Origin: Planctomycetaceae bacterium
Lineage (GTDB): Bacteria > Planctomycetota > Planctomycetia > Planctomycetales > Planctomycetaceae
Length of the DNA stretch: 5,549 bases
Assembly: GCA_020426065.1 (NCBI GenBank)
Contig: JAGQQT010000298.1
Location: 1 to 5,549, forward strand
Reading direction: 5' to 3'
How positions within the stretch are numbered: position 1 is the first letter of the stretch; each line of letters opens with the position of its first letter. A program made the position numbers and the translations under genes. Shown in pieces: positions 1-5,549 of the stretch. Under the pieces are notes generated by a model. It saw only the letters and a program-made list of their open reading frames with translations. It was not told where the DNA came from and did no database searches.

Positions 1-447
1 GTTCGTCATCAGACGGGTTCAAGTCAGGCAACTGATCATTTACGTGCGCTCTATGCACTAACAGAAATCGAGGCAGATGTCAGAGACTTTTTCACGAAAC
101 CACAAGAGATGTATCAGGATGTCGATACTGCAGTGACCAGAGCCGGAGGAACGACACTCGCAGAACTCGAAATGCTTGATATTCAGGCAGTTGTTGTCCC
201 GATGAGTCAGTCTGCGGATAACCATCAAATGGCCAATGCCAGGTCTTATGCGGCAATCTCTGGCCAGCTTCTGATTGTTCAGGAGAATCAGCCTGACACC
301 TTTCACAAGTTTACTGCTGCACTGAACAGACTGCTGAGCATTCCCTCAAACCACAAACGTTCCTCCGAAGCCCCTCAGCTAGATGCCGTGGAAAAAATCT
401 GCGACCTGATGGCGAACACAATACAAACCGATCACAGCCATCGGTGA
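1..447 (+). CDS. murG: UDP-N-acetylglucosamine:lipid I GlcNAc transferase MurG, C-terminal part (5' end outside window)
   Basis: Only the last 148 residues are visible; the frame is open at the left edge and ends at TGA 445-447. MurG transfers GlcNAc from UDP-GlcNAc to lipid I on the cytoplasmic face of the membrane, giving lipid II for peptidoglycan. The visible part matches the C-terminal, nucleotide-sugar-binding Rossmann domain (GT28 family): HQTG at visible residues 3-6, RAGGTTLAEL at 47-56 (the family's RAGA-x-T-x-x-E signature) and HQMANA at 75-80 (the HQ-x-x-NA element near the sugar nucleotide). The tail after about residue 115 is polar and poorly conserved, as is common. No murC, ftsQ or other division/cell-wall cluster gene follows, so murG is not in the classical order here, at least downstream. 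A related GT28 enzyme is possible, but the three motifs together favour MurG. Confidence 0.87.
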   Translation, partial: VRHQTGSSQATDHLRALYALTEIEADVRDFFTKPQEMYQDVDTAVTRAGGTTLAELEMLDIQAVVVPMSQSADNHQMANARSYAAISGQLLIVQENQPDTFHKFTAALNRLLSIPSNHKRSSEAPQLDAVEKICDLMANTIQTDHSHR

Positions 448-449
448 TC
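430..449. repeat. Short inverted repeat over the murG stop codon
   Basis: GATCAC at 430-435 is the reverse complement of GTGATC at 444-449, with an 8-base loop; the right arm contains the murG stop codon. A competing pairing (CCGAT 428-432 with ATCGG 440-444) uses nearly the same bases. No T-run follows, so it is at best a weak terminator or an mRNA 3'-end structure. Confidence 0.3.
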
Positions 450-530
450 AAGCTCATATATATCTGCGTGTTGGTTGATCTCCGAAAGTAGTCAGTAACA
501 ATTTTCAAAAAAATGTGGTATTCTGCATTT

Positions 531-560
531 TTGACTGTCAGAAAACAGCTTTTGTACACT
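531..560 (+). promoter_or_regulatory. Candidate sigma70-type promoter for the 700-1077 gene
   Basis: TTGACT at 531-536 (5 of 6 matches to the -35 consensus) and TACACT at 555-560 (4 of 6 to the -10 consensus) are separated by 18 bases and follow an AT-rich stretch (500-530) of the kind found upstream of promoters. Transcription would begin near 567, giving a 5' leader of about 130 bases before the ATG at 700. This is pattern matching only; planctomycetal promoters are poorly characterised. Confidence 0.45.
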
Positions 561-579
561 TGCAGGAAATCACACCTTA

Positions 580-675
580 GGTAATTTACCCGTATTAGAA
601 GACCATCAATACTTGAGATTGCAATCTCAGACTATACCTAATGCCTGAGCATTGGCCTCAGGCAATGCAAATTGC
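580..675 (+). promoter_or_regulatory. Leader with overlapping short inverted repeats
   Basis: This untranslated stretch holds GGTAATTTACC (580-590, an odd palindrome), a perfect 16-base palindrome TGAGATTGCAATCTCA (614-629), an 8-bp stem TGCCTGAG/CTCAGGCA (642-649 with 657-664, 7-base loop), and a 5-bp stem GCAAT/ATTGC (662-666 with 671-675) closed by a GCAA tetraloop of the GNRA type. Several arms compete: CTCAG at 626-630 can also pair with CTGAG at 645-649, and the last two stems share bases 662-664. The elements lie between the candidate promoter and the ribosome binding site of the 700-1077 gene. The palindrome could be a dimeric operator and the hairpins an RNA switch. The repeats are directly visible; regulation is inference. 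Confidence 0.4.
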
Positions 676-686
676 TCCCACCTAAC

Positions 687-692
687 AGAGGA
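687..692 (+). promoter_or_regulatory. Ribosome binding site deciding the start at 700
   Basis: AGAGGA lies 7 bases before ATG 700. It favours this start over the in-frame TTG at 652, which sits inside the 642-664 hairpin and has no comparable upstream element. Confidence 0.7.
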
Positions 693-699
693 ATCAGTC

Positions 700-1077
700 A
701 TGGCTGCAAGTGTTACTGAAATGAGTGTTGCTGACATCCAGAGCCTGCTCAAGGAAAAGCAATCTAAAGTTCGTTCACTCACAAAAAAACGAGAAAAGCT
801 TCTGCAGCAACTGGCAGATATTGACAACCAGATTAAAGATCTGTCAGGTGGTGCCGCTGGTGCCCGCTTCAAGAATGACAAGTCGCTGGAGCAATACATT
901 GTCGATGCCCTGAAGAAAAACAAGAAGGGGCTGACACTGGCCGAACTGGCCAGTGCCATCAAAGATGCTGGCTACCAGTCTTCAAGCAGTAACTTCAAAA
1001 ATGTCGTGTACCAGAATCTGTACAATTCTGATCTGTTCAAACGTGACTCCAAATCCAGCCGTTACGTTCTGGCCTGA
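700..1077 (+). CDS. Small coiled-coil plus winged-helix-like (HARE-HTH-like) protein, putative DNA-binding
   Basis: This 125-residue, lysine-rich protein starts at ATG 700 behind AGAGGA. Residues 10-48 look like a coiled coil, with hydrophobic positions I13, L16, L17, V24, L27, L34, L35, L38, I41, I45 and L48 spaced in heptad fashion among many charged residues. A short Gly/Ala linker (50-55) follows. Residues 62-125 resemble a compact winged helix of the HARE-HTH kind: a first helix (SLEQYIVDALKK), the GLTLAELASAIKDAGY turn-and-helix segment at 77-92, a Ser-rich turn (93-97), a helix ending in LYNSDLF (107-113), and a closing basic wing ending SRYVLA. Oligomerisation helix plus basic DNA-binding domain is the layout of H-NS-like nucleoid proteins, although the fold here would differ. 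I recall similar uncharacterised planctomycetal proteins but cannot name a gene. A nucleoid-associated or regulatory role is inference; another protein-protein adaptor is possible. Confidence 0.85.
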   Translation: MAASVTEMSVADIQSLLKEKQSKVRSLTKKREKLLQQLADIDNQIKDLSGGAAGARFKNDKSLEQYIVDALKKNKKGLTLAELASAIKDAGYQSSSSNFKNVVYQNLYNSDLFKRDSKSSRYVLA

Positions 1078-1078
1078 T

Positions 1079-1096
1079 TGAACGCAGTGCCGTTCA
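1079..1096 (+). repeat. Small hairpin just after the coiled-coil/winged-helix gene
   Basis: TGAACG (1079-1084) and CGTTCA (1091-1096) form a 6-bp stem with a 6-base loop starting two bases after the stop codon. Only a mixed T/C stretch follows (1101-1110), so any termination would be partial. It lies inside the 60-base gap before the peptidase gene, so read-through into that gene remains likely. Confidence 0.3.
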
Positions 1097-1137
1097 TGGC
1101 TACTTCTCTTCAGAATGCTCTATGGTGATCTCACAGC

Positions 1138-2316
1138 ATGGATGATTCCGCCCTGGCAGAACAGCTTGTCAAGAATGTCATGGAGCTGCTGGCTCTGCCG
1201 GGACGAAGCGGTGAGGAAAGACAGGTTCTGGAGGCGATTCGGCAAAAGCTCATTGATGCCGGACTGCCTGAATCTTCTGCCTGCTATGATAATGCTCATC
1301 TGAGAGCAGAACGGGGTGAGACCGGCAATCTGATTGTCACGTTACCCGGGACAGTGACTGCTCCCCGGCGACTGTTCATGGCTCATGTCGACACGGTTCC
1401 GCTCTGTGCTGGGGCGGTGCCAATTCGCGGTGAAGAATGGATCACAGCGGAATCGCCCAAAACGGCCCTCGGAGGAGATGACCGTTCCGGAGCAGCGGTT
1501 CTGCTTTCTACGGCTCAGCGCGTCCTGACTGAAAAACCGGATCATCCACCGCTCACATTTCTCTGGGCGATTCAGGAAGAAGTGGGGCTGGTCGGAGCAC
1601 GCTTTGTTGAGGTTGCCAGCCTGAACAACCCGGAGTTGAGCTTCAACTTTGATGGCGGTGCTCCAGAGGCCATCATTCGAGGAGCAACTGGCGACTCGCA
1701 CATGGACATTGTGATTCATGGAAAAGCGAGTCATGCAGGGGCCTATCCAGAGAACGGTGTTTCGGCCACGGTCATTGCCGCTCTGGCGATTGCAGACCTG
1801 CAGGAAAAGGGCTGGCTGGGACTGATTCAACAGCCAGATGGCCGTGGAACCAGTAACATCGGTCGAATTCAGGGTGGTGATGCCACCAATGTGGTAACCG
1901 ATTACCTGACACTGCAGGCAGAAGCGCGGAGTCATCAACGAGAATTCCGCGAAAAGATTGTGGCTCAATTCGAAGCCAGTTTTCGCAATGCTGCCCAAAA
2001 ACTGACAAATGTTTCTGGAGAATGTGGGCAGGTTGATTTTACTGCTCGCAGCAAGTACGACGCCTTCGCACTGGATGAATCACACCCGGTTGTTCAGGCA
2101 GCCTGGCAGGCGGTTGAGCAGAGCGGGTTGCAGCCTTTAACCCGCATCTCAAATGGCGGGCTGGATGCAAACTGGATGACCGCCCACGGAATTCCAACTG
2201 TCACGCTGGGATGCGGTCAGGAGGCAATTCACACGGTTGCCGAACGGCTCCATATTCCGAGCTATCTGAAAACCTGTGGTATTGCCTGGCGACTGGCAAC
2301 GGACACTTCCTTCTGA
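1138..2316 (+). CDS. M20-family metallopeptidase, peptidase T-like
   Basis: This 392-residue protein has the length and layout of M20 di-zinc aminopeptidases, closest by eye to peptidase T-like enzymes that release N-terminal residues from short peptides in the cytoplasm. The metal and catalytic set is complete: H83 and D85 in MAHVDTVP, D114 in LGGDDRSG (usually GADD in PepT), catalytic E147 and metal ligand E148 in IQEEVGLVGA, D172 in FNFDGG, and H365 in EAIHTVAERLHIP. The lid/dimerisation domain spans about 183-295 and includes KASHAGAYPENG with H199, the residue that completes the partner's active site in the family. GGLDANWM (340-347) and GIPTVTLGCG (351-360) are typical of the closing region. 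No signal peptide is seen. ATG 1138 is the only sensible start: an in-frame TGA lies at 1126-1128, and only a weak GGTGAT (1124-1129) serves as ribosome site. The gap of 60 bases to the previous gene allows co-transcription. Exact substrate is unknown. Confidence 0.9.
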   Translation: MDDSALAEQLVKNVMELLALPGRSGEERQVLEAIRQKLIDAGLPESSACYDNAHLRAERGETGNLIVTLPGTVTAPRRLFMAHVDTVPLCAGAVPIRGEEWITAESPKTALGGDDRSGAAVLLSTAQRVLTEKPDHPPLTFLWAIQEEVGLVGARFVEVASLNNPELSFNFDGGAPEAIIRGATGDSHMDIVIHGKASHAGAYPENGVSATVIAALAIADLQEKGWLGLIQQPDGRGTSNIGRIQGGDATNVVTDYLTLQAEARSHQREFREKIVAQFEASFRNAAQKLTNVSGECGQVDFTARSKYDAFALDESHPVVQAAWQAVEQSGLQPLTRISNGGLDANWMTAHGIPTVTLGCGQEAIHTVAERLHIPSYLKTCGIAWRLATDTSF

Positions 2317-2355
2317 GTGATTCGCGGATCACCCAGCGAGTGATTCGCCGAATCA
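2317..2355. terminator. Two imperfect hairpin copies in the convergent gap
   Basis: The gap between the convergent peptidase and DUF1080 genes holds GTGAT/ATCAC (2317-2321 with 2328-2332, 6-base loop), then TGATTCG-C-CGAATCA (2341-2355). Both start with GTGATTCGC (2317 and 2340), a 9-base direct repeat spaced 23 bases apart. The second overlaps the stop codon of the minus-strand gene (2353-2355). The position suits a bidirectional terminator, but no T-run is present on either strand, so intrinsic termination is uncertain. Confidence 0.35.
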
Positions 2356-3696
2356 GGGAAGCGGTTCGATGCGTATGTTGCGGAAAAACAGATCCGTCGT
2401 GGGATCGTGTCCCTGCAGGCTGAGATGGCCAGCTTCGAGCCGTTGCCCTTTTCGCGGATTCTCATCCGGTTTCCGGTCATCCTTCCAGCTGACAACCGGA
2501 TAGCCATCCACCCAGGTTGAGATCTGATTTCCGGAAGTGATCAGCGTCAGAGTGCACCACTGTTGATCTGATGAGACGACCCGCCGTGCCTCGATTCGAC
2601 GGAATATAGCTCCTGTGCCGGCATTATTGGGCCGATTCCGGTCTCCTTCATGAAATCCATTGTGGATCTGCACCTCGTAGCCATTGGAGGGATTCTCTTC
2701 CGTTCCCGGCATCGCCCGGAAAAACAGACCACTGTTTAACTCCACCGCACTGGTTTTGGCTTCAAACTGAAGTACGAAGTTCTGAAATGTCTCATCCGTT
2801 TCGAGAAAACCTGGTCCATTCACAACATGAATGGAGCCTTCCACAACATCGATCACACTTTGAGATCCAGGGACTTCGTGCCAGCCCGCCAGATCAGTTC
2901 CATTAAACAGTGGGCGAGTGCCGAGTGGTTTCAGGCGGATATTCCGATAGGCGGCTTTTCCGGCATTTTTCTGCAGTCCGATCAAACCGCTGGTTAATGC
3001 TTCGGGACGATCATCTTCGAACTGACAGAGAACCTGACCATCCACCGTGACTTCGATTTTTTTGCCCTCCGCTCGAATGGCCATTGCATGCCACTTGCCA
3101 TCAGCAGTTGGTAACGCTTGTGAAGCAGTCTGCAGGCCGACCAGGCTCCCGGAAGTAAAGCCCTCGGGATGGACATCAGCAATGTTGATCTCGTAGCAAT
3201 CGCCACCCGGTTTGGTCGGTTGTTCCACGCAGCGGATAAACACCCCGCTGTTTCCATGTTCGCTGAGGGAAAACTCCAGCTCCAGTTCAAAATCGGCAAA
3301 GGGGACATCTGTCAGCAGCAGGCCAATCGGGCCGGAATCGGCTGTGAGAGACTGATCCTCTACAGACCAGTTGATTTGCCCATCATGATGCCAGCCAAAC
3401 GTGGAAACGGCATCAAACAGCATAATCCAGCCATCAGCAACCTGCTCGGGCGTGAGGGGATTGATGTATTCCACAGGGGTCACGGGGGGTAACTTTTCCT
3501 CTGGACTGGCTACCGGTTTTTCCGTTTTCTCAGTCGTGACATGAGGAACTGCGGGAGCAGGTTCTGCCCCAAGCGGAACTGGTGCTGGTGCTGGCAACGG
3601 GGCATCATTGCATCCCCCCACAACCAGCAGTCCCAGGATCCCGTAACACAAGCCGAGGCAAATGAAACGTGAGCGGATGGTGAGGGGAGTCATCAT
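2353..3696 (-). CDS. Lipoprotein with tandem DUF1080 (3-keto-disaccharide hydrolase-like) domains
   Basis: With the start at ATG 3696 the product has 447 residues. A basic N-terminus, a hydrophobic stretch ([16 protein letters not shown]) and lipobox VGGC with Cys29 indicate a lipoprotein signal peptide, so the mature protein should be exported and lipid-anchored. A Pro/Ala-rich tether (about 33-75) follows. Two concanavalin-like DUF1080 domains then lie at about 90-258 and 261-445. Each shows the family order: LF-x-G/A start, a W-x-V-E-D or V-V-E-G strand, GNSGVFIRC or [15 protein letters not shown] or GYEVQI, a W before the late strands (GKWHAM, QQWCTL), the VDG turn, and a closing RNIRL or RNIRIEPL. 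Family members have been linked to 3-keto-glycoside hydrolysis and sugar binding; the substrate here is unknown. ATG 3696 overlaps the prfB stop (ATGATGA); ATG 3693 is equally possible. ATG 3726 would add ten residues before the signal peptide and has only a weak ribosome site, so I prefer the later starts. Confidence 0.88.
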   Translation of the reverse strand: MMTPLTIRSRFICLGLCYGILGLLVVGGCNDAPLPAPAPVPLGAEPAPAVPHVTTEKTEKPVASPEEKLPPVTPVEYINPLTPEQVADGWIMLFDAVSTFGWHHDGQINWSVEDQSLTADSGPIGLLLTDVPFADFELELEFSLSEHGNSGVFIRCVEQPTKPGGDCYEINIADVHPEGFTSGSLVGLQTASQALPTADGKWHAMAIRAEGKKIEVTVDGQVLCQFEDDRPEALTSGLIGLQKNAGKAAYRNIRLKPLGTRPLFNGTDLAGWHEVPGSQSVIDVVEGSIHVVNGPGFLETDETFQNFVLQFEAKTSAVELNSGLFFRAMPGTEENPSNGYEVQIHNGFHEGDRNRPNNAGTGAIFRRIEARRVVSSDQQWCTLTLITSGNQISTWVDGYPVVSWKDDRKPDENPRKGQRLEAGHLSLQGHDPTTDLFFRNIRIEPLP

Positions 3697-4818
3697 TTGG
3701 CATCGCTTTCCTGTCCGAGTGCCCATTTGAGATATGCCTGAATGAACTCGTCCAGATCCCCGTCAAGAACCGTCAGAGGATTGGAAGTCTTCAGTTCCGA
3801 GCGAGTGTCCTTCACGAACTGTTCCGGCTGCAGGACGTAGTTTCGAATGGTTTCACCACCGAAGCCGATCTTGCTTTTTTCACCACGTCGGGCGGCGGTT
3901 TCCGATTCCCGTTTTTCCACTTCCATCTGGTAGAGCTTGGCGGTCAGCATTTTCCGGGCAGCTGCCCGGTTCTGATGCTGGCTGCGTTCGTTCTGGCAGC
4001 GGACAACAACTCCGGTCGCCAGGTGAGTCAGTCGCACAGCAGATTCCGTCTTGTTGACGTGCTGTCCCCCAGCTCCACCGGCCCGCATTGTGTCTTCTTT
4101 GACGTCTTTGTCCCAGTCGATTTCGATATCAAAGTTGTCATCGATTTCTGGCGTGACATCGACTGCAGCAAAGGCTGTCTGCCGTTTTCCGGCAGAGTTG
4201 AACGGGCTCATCCGGACCAGCCGATGGTTTCCTGACTCCCCCTTCAGATAACCAAAGGCGAAATCTCCCTTAACGAGCAGCGTGGCGTGTCGGATCCCGG
4301 CTTCTTCGCCGTCGGTCCGTTCCAGCATTTCCATGCCAAAATCGTGGTTTTCCGACCAGCGCATGTACATGCGGAGCAGCATCTCGGCAAAGTCTGCTGC
4401 ATCAGTTCCCCCCTCCCCGGCCTGAATCGTGACATAGGCATTGAGGCGGTCTTCGGGAGCTCCCAGCATGGCCTGGAACTCAACCATCTCAAGGGTTTTG
4501 GAGAGACGGGAGAGAGTCTGTTCAATCTCGGATTGAGACTCTCCGGTGTCGTCAGCCTCGGCAAACTCCAGCAGCACTTCCAAATCTTCCGCCCCGGTTA
4601 TCAACTCGGTAAGCGGATTGAGGAATGCCTTGAGTCGACTTAATTCCGTGACTTGTTCCTGGGCGCGTTCGGCATTATCCCAGAATCCGGGAGCGGCCAT
4701 CCTGTCGTTTATCTGCTGGAGCTTCTCTTTCTGGACGTCGTAGTCAAAGAGAGTCCTTGAGATAGAGGATGCGTTCAGTCAGCTTACTACAGCGGTCAAG
4801 CAGTTCGTTATCAATCAT
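3693..4818 (-). CDS. prfB: Peptide chain release factor 2, with programmed +1 frameshift
   Basis: RF2 reads UGA and UAA stop codons and triggers hydrolysis of peptidyl-tRNA. Translation begins at ATG 4818 ([10 protein letters not shown]) or the in-frame ATG 4827 and runs 24 codons to CTT TGA. A +1 shift skipping T4746 then continues as [16 protein letters not shown] to TGA 3695-3693. The joined protein has 374 residues, close to the 365 of E. coli RF2. Key motifs are the stop-codon-reading SPF tripeptide at about 204-206 (RMSPFNSAG) and the catalytic GGQ at about 250-252 ([12 protein letters not shown]). Also typical are [15 protein letters not shown] in the PCRF domain and [16 protein letters not shown] near the C-terminus. 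The SPF tripeptide distinguishes RF2 from RF1, which has PxT. Starting at the first ATG of the long frame (4700) would remove 39 conserved residues. Synthesis should be autoregulated: scarce RF2 slows termination at the internal UGA and favours the shift. The 3' end overlaps the DUF1080 gene by four bases. Confidence 0.96.
4744..4758 (-). promoter_or_regulatory. prfB programmed +1 frameshift site
   Basis: On the minus strand the bases read AAGGA-CTCT-CTT-TGA (4758 to 4744), followed by C at 4743. CTT is the slippery codon, TGA (4746-4744) the in-frame stop, and C the poor-termination context base. AAGGA acts as an internal Shine-Dalgarno-like element at the same distance from CTT as the AGGGGG of E. 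coli prfB, and CTTTGACTACGA is identical to the E. coli site as I remember it. After slippage the next codon is GAC at 4745-4743. Confidence 0.95.
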
Positions 4819-4819
4819 G

Positions 4820-4858
4820 TGTGGCATCAGGTAAGAGGCAGGTCTTGTCTGTGCCACA
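4820..4858 (-). repeat. Inverted repeat overlapping the prfB start region
   Basis: TGTGGCA (4820-4826) and TGCCACA (4852-4858) form a perfect 7-bp stem with a 25-base loop, lying just upstream of ATG 4818 and covering part of ATG 4827. In the mRNA it could limit access to the start. No good Shine-Dalgarno sequence is visible here for either ATG. It may also be chance. Confidence 0.3.
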
Positions 4859-4863
4859 TTATT

Positions 4864-5549
4864 TCAGGAAGGGTCGGGTCGGTAAACCCATTCGGGGGCT
4901 CCCTGAAAACGAAATTCCTGATTTGCAGGATCAAACTGGTCACCGGGGCGCCAGAATTCCTGTTTGATGGTTTTTCGTTCCAGAACGGGCTTGCCATCCG
5001 GTCCGGGAACAGCCTGGTAGGCGTTCGAGAAACCAGAGAGATAAACAGTGAACCTGTCGATTGCCGGATCGACACCAGCGAAGATGAACACCCCATGGAC
5101 AGAATTGGCATCGTTGGCAGCTTCGTCCGTCGCAGTGGGAAGCGTTTGAACGACGGTGACTGAGTTTTTGAAATCTCTGCGTTCTTTGGCGTTGATGGCT
5201 TCCTGGACCACGGGCTGAATCGTATCGGGAATAACGATCTTGGCATTGGCATCCTGAGGAATCAGGACCGCTTCTGGAATGAAATAAGCAGGAATCGGCT
5301 CCTTGTCCTGGTTATTGACCGGTTCGGTTTCCCGGGCGGAAGGAGCGGCAATGGGGCGATTGATGGCCCGATAGCAGAGGTAGAGATACATCTTCTTTTC
5401 GATTTCGCCAGTCTGGGGATTGGGAGTATCCACCCAGATCAGTCGAACCGGCTTCAAATCAGCTTCCATCACCCACAGTGCAGGCAGTCGACTCCTCTCA
5501 TCCCCCTGAGTGGCCGCTTTCACTTTCATTGAGAAGCCTTCATCTCCCT
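4864..5549 (-). CDS. Conserved protein of unknown function, C-terminal part (5' end outside window)
   Basis: The frame is open to the right edge, giving 227 visible residues ending at TGA 4866-4864. I recognise no named domain or catalytic motif. Visible features are LWVMEADLKPVRLIWVDTP (22-42) and KKMYLYLCYRAINRP (51-65), both strand-like; a Pro- and acid-rich stretch at 66-84; a segment (85-111) with PEAVLIP and KIVIPDTI; and a C-terminal block with HGVFIFAGVDPAIDRFTVYL (151-170), SGFSNAY (171-177), EFWRPGDQFD (197-206) and APEWVYRPDPS (217-227). It resembles by memory a planctomycetal hypothetical protein family, likely exported, but the signal region would be outside the window. ATG 5529 has a plausible AAGG seven bases upstream, so a start there cannot be excluded; I favour a longer protein because the frame stays open upstream with protein-like sequence. 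It lies 45 bases (37 to the alternative ATG) upstream of prfB on the same strand and may share its transcript. Confidence 0.75.
   Translation of the reverse strand, partial: GDEGFSMKVKAATQGDERSRLPALWVMEADLKPVRLIWVDTPNPQTGEIEKKMYLYLCYRAINRPIAAPSARETEPVNNQDKEPIPAYFIPEAVLIPQDANAKIVIPDTIQPVVQEAINAKERRDFKNSVTVVQTLPTATDEAANDANSVHGVFIFAGVDPAIDRFTVYLSGFSNAYQAVPGPDGKPVLERKTIKQEFWRPGDQFDPANQEFRFQGAPEWVYRPDPS

Noticed and set aside
448..530. Possible small RNA or tRNA after murG
   Set aside because: No cloverleaf, T-loop motif or strong terminator is visible; the stretch is AT-rich and seems only to lead into the candidate promoter.
652..699. TTG start extending the 700-1077 protein by 16 residues
   Set aside because: The TTG lies inside the 642-664 hairpin and lacks a ribosome site, while ATG 700 has AGAGGA at ideal spacing. 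The extra residues do not look like part of the coiled coil.
627..962. Open frame of 111 codons on the minus strand
   Set aside because: It is antisense to the leader and coiled-coil/winged-helix gene. Its Ser/Phe/Arg-rich composition is what the complement of Lys/Glu/Ala/Leu codons gives.
1342..1998. Open frame of 218 codons on the minus strand
   Set aside because: It lies wholly antisense to the M20 peptidase gene, whose complete motif set makes it the real coding strand. The antisense product has no recognisable domain.
3694..3726. ATG 3726 as start of the DUF1080 lipoprotein
   Set aside because: It would place ten extra polar/basic residues before the signal peptide, overlap prfB by 34 bases, and has only a distant weak AGG. 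The ATGATGA starts fit translational coupling and a normal signal peptide length.
4244..4564. Open frame of 106 codons on the minus strand in another frame of prfB
   Set aside because: It overlaps the well-supported RF2 frame, and its Pro/Arg/Cys-rich product is typical of a frame shadow.
3975..4643. Plus-strand open frames opposite prfB
   Set aside because: They are antisense to conserved RF2 sequence including SPF and GGQ, and no domain or ribosome site supports them.
4746..4818. prfB as a pseudogene broken by an in-frame TGA
   Set aside because: The CTT TGA C context with an upstream AAGGA at the standard distance is the known programmed site, and the rest of RF2 is intact.

Overview
The window looks like ordinary chromosomal DNA from a member of the Planctomycetota. 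The best evidence is a secreted lipoprotein with two DUF1080 (3-keto-disaccharide hydrolase-like) domains, a family greatly expanded in that phylum. A partial conserved protein and a small coiled-coil/winged-helix protein also resemble uncharacterised planctomycetal families as I remember them. Base composition is moderate, with AT-richer DNA between the first two genes. I see no mobile element, CRISPR array, tRNA, rRNA or defence cassette. The lineage call is recognition by eye, not a database result.

Plus strand, left half. Positions 1-447 are the 3' end of a MurG-type glycosyltransferase gene (lipid II synthesis). A gap of about 250 bases (448-699) follows. It holds a plausible sigma70-type promoter and a leader packed with short, partly overlapping inverted repeats. 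Next comes a 125-residue lysine-rich protein (700-1077) with an N-terminal coiled coil and a C-terminal winged-helix-like domain. After 60 bases lies an M20-family metallopeptidase of the PepT-like type (1138-2316) with all expected metal and catalytic residues.

Minus strand, right half, read right to left. A conserved protein of unknown function (4864 to beyond 5549) is followed by prfB (peptide chain release factor 2, 4818-3693), then by the double-DUF1080 lipoprotein gene (3696-2353). The tight spacing, with an ATGATGA stop/start overlap between the last two, suggests one transcription unit. prfB carries the classical +1 programmed frameshift (CTT TGA C behind an AAGGA Shine-Dalgarno-like element), so its true start lies about 120 bases upstream of the first ATG of its long frame.

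The two halves converge at 2316/2353, where two imperfect copies of a small hairpin sequence fill the gap. Most of the content is housekeeping (cell wall, translation termination, peptide turnover) plus one secreted sugar-related lipoprotein. I found no convincing new multi-gene system. The least explained parts are the coiled-coil/winged-helix protein with its structured leader and the truncated conserved protein at the right edge.
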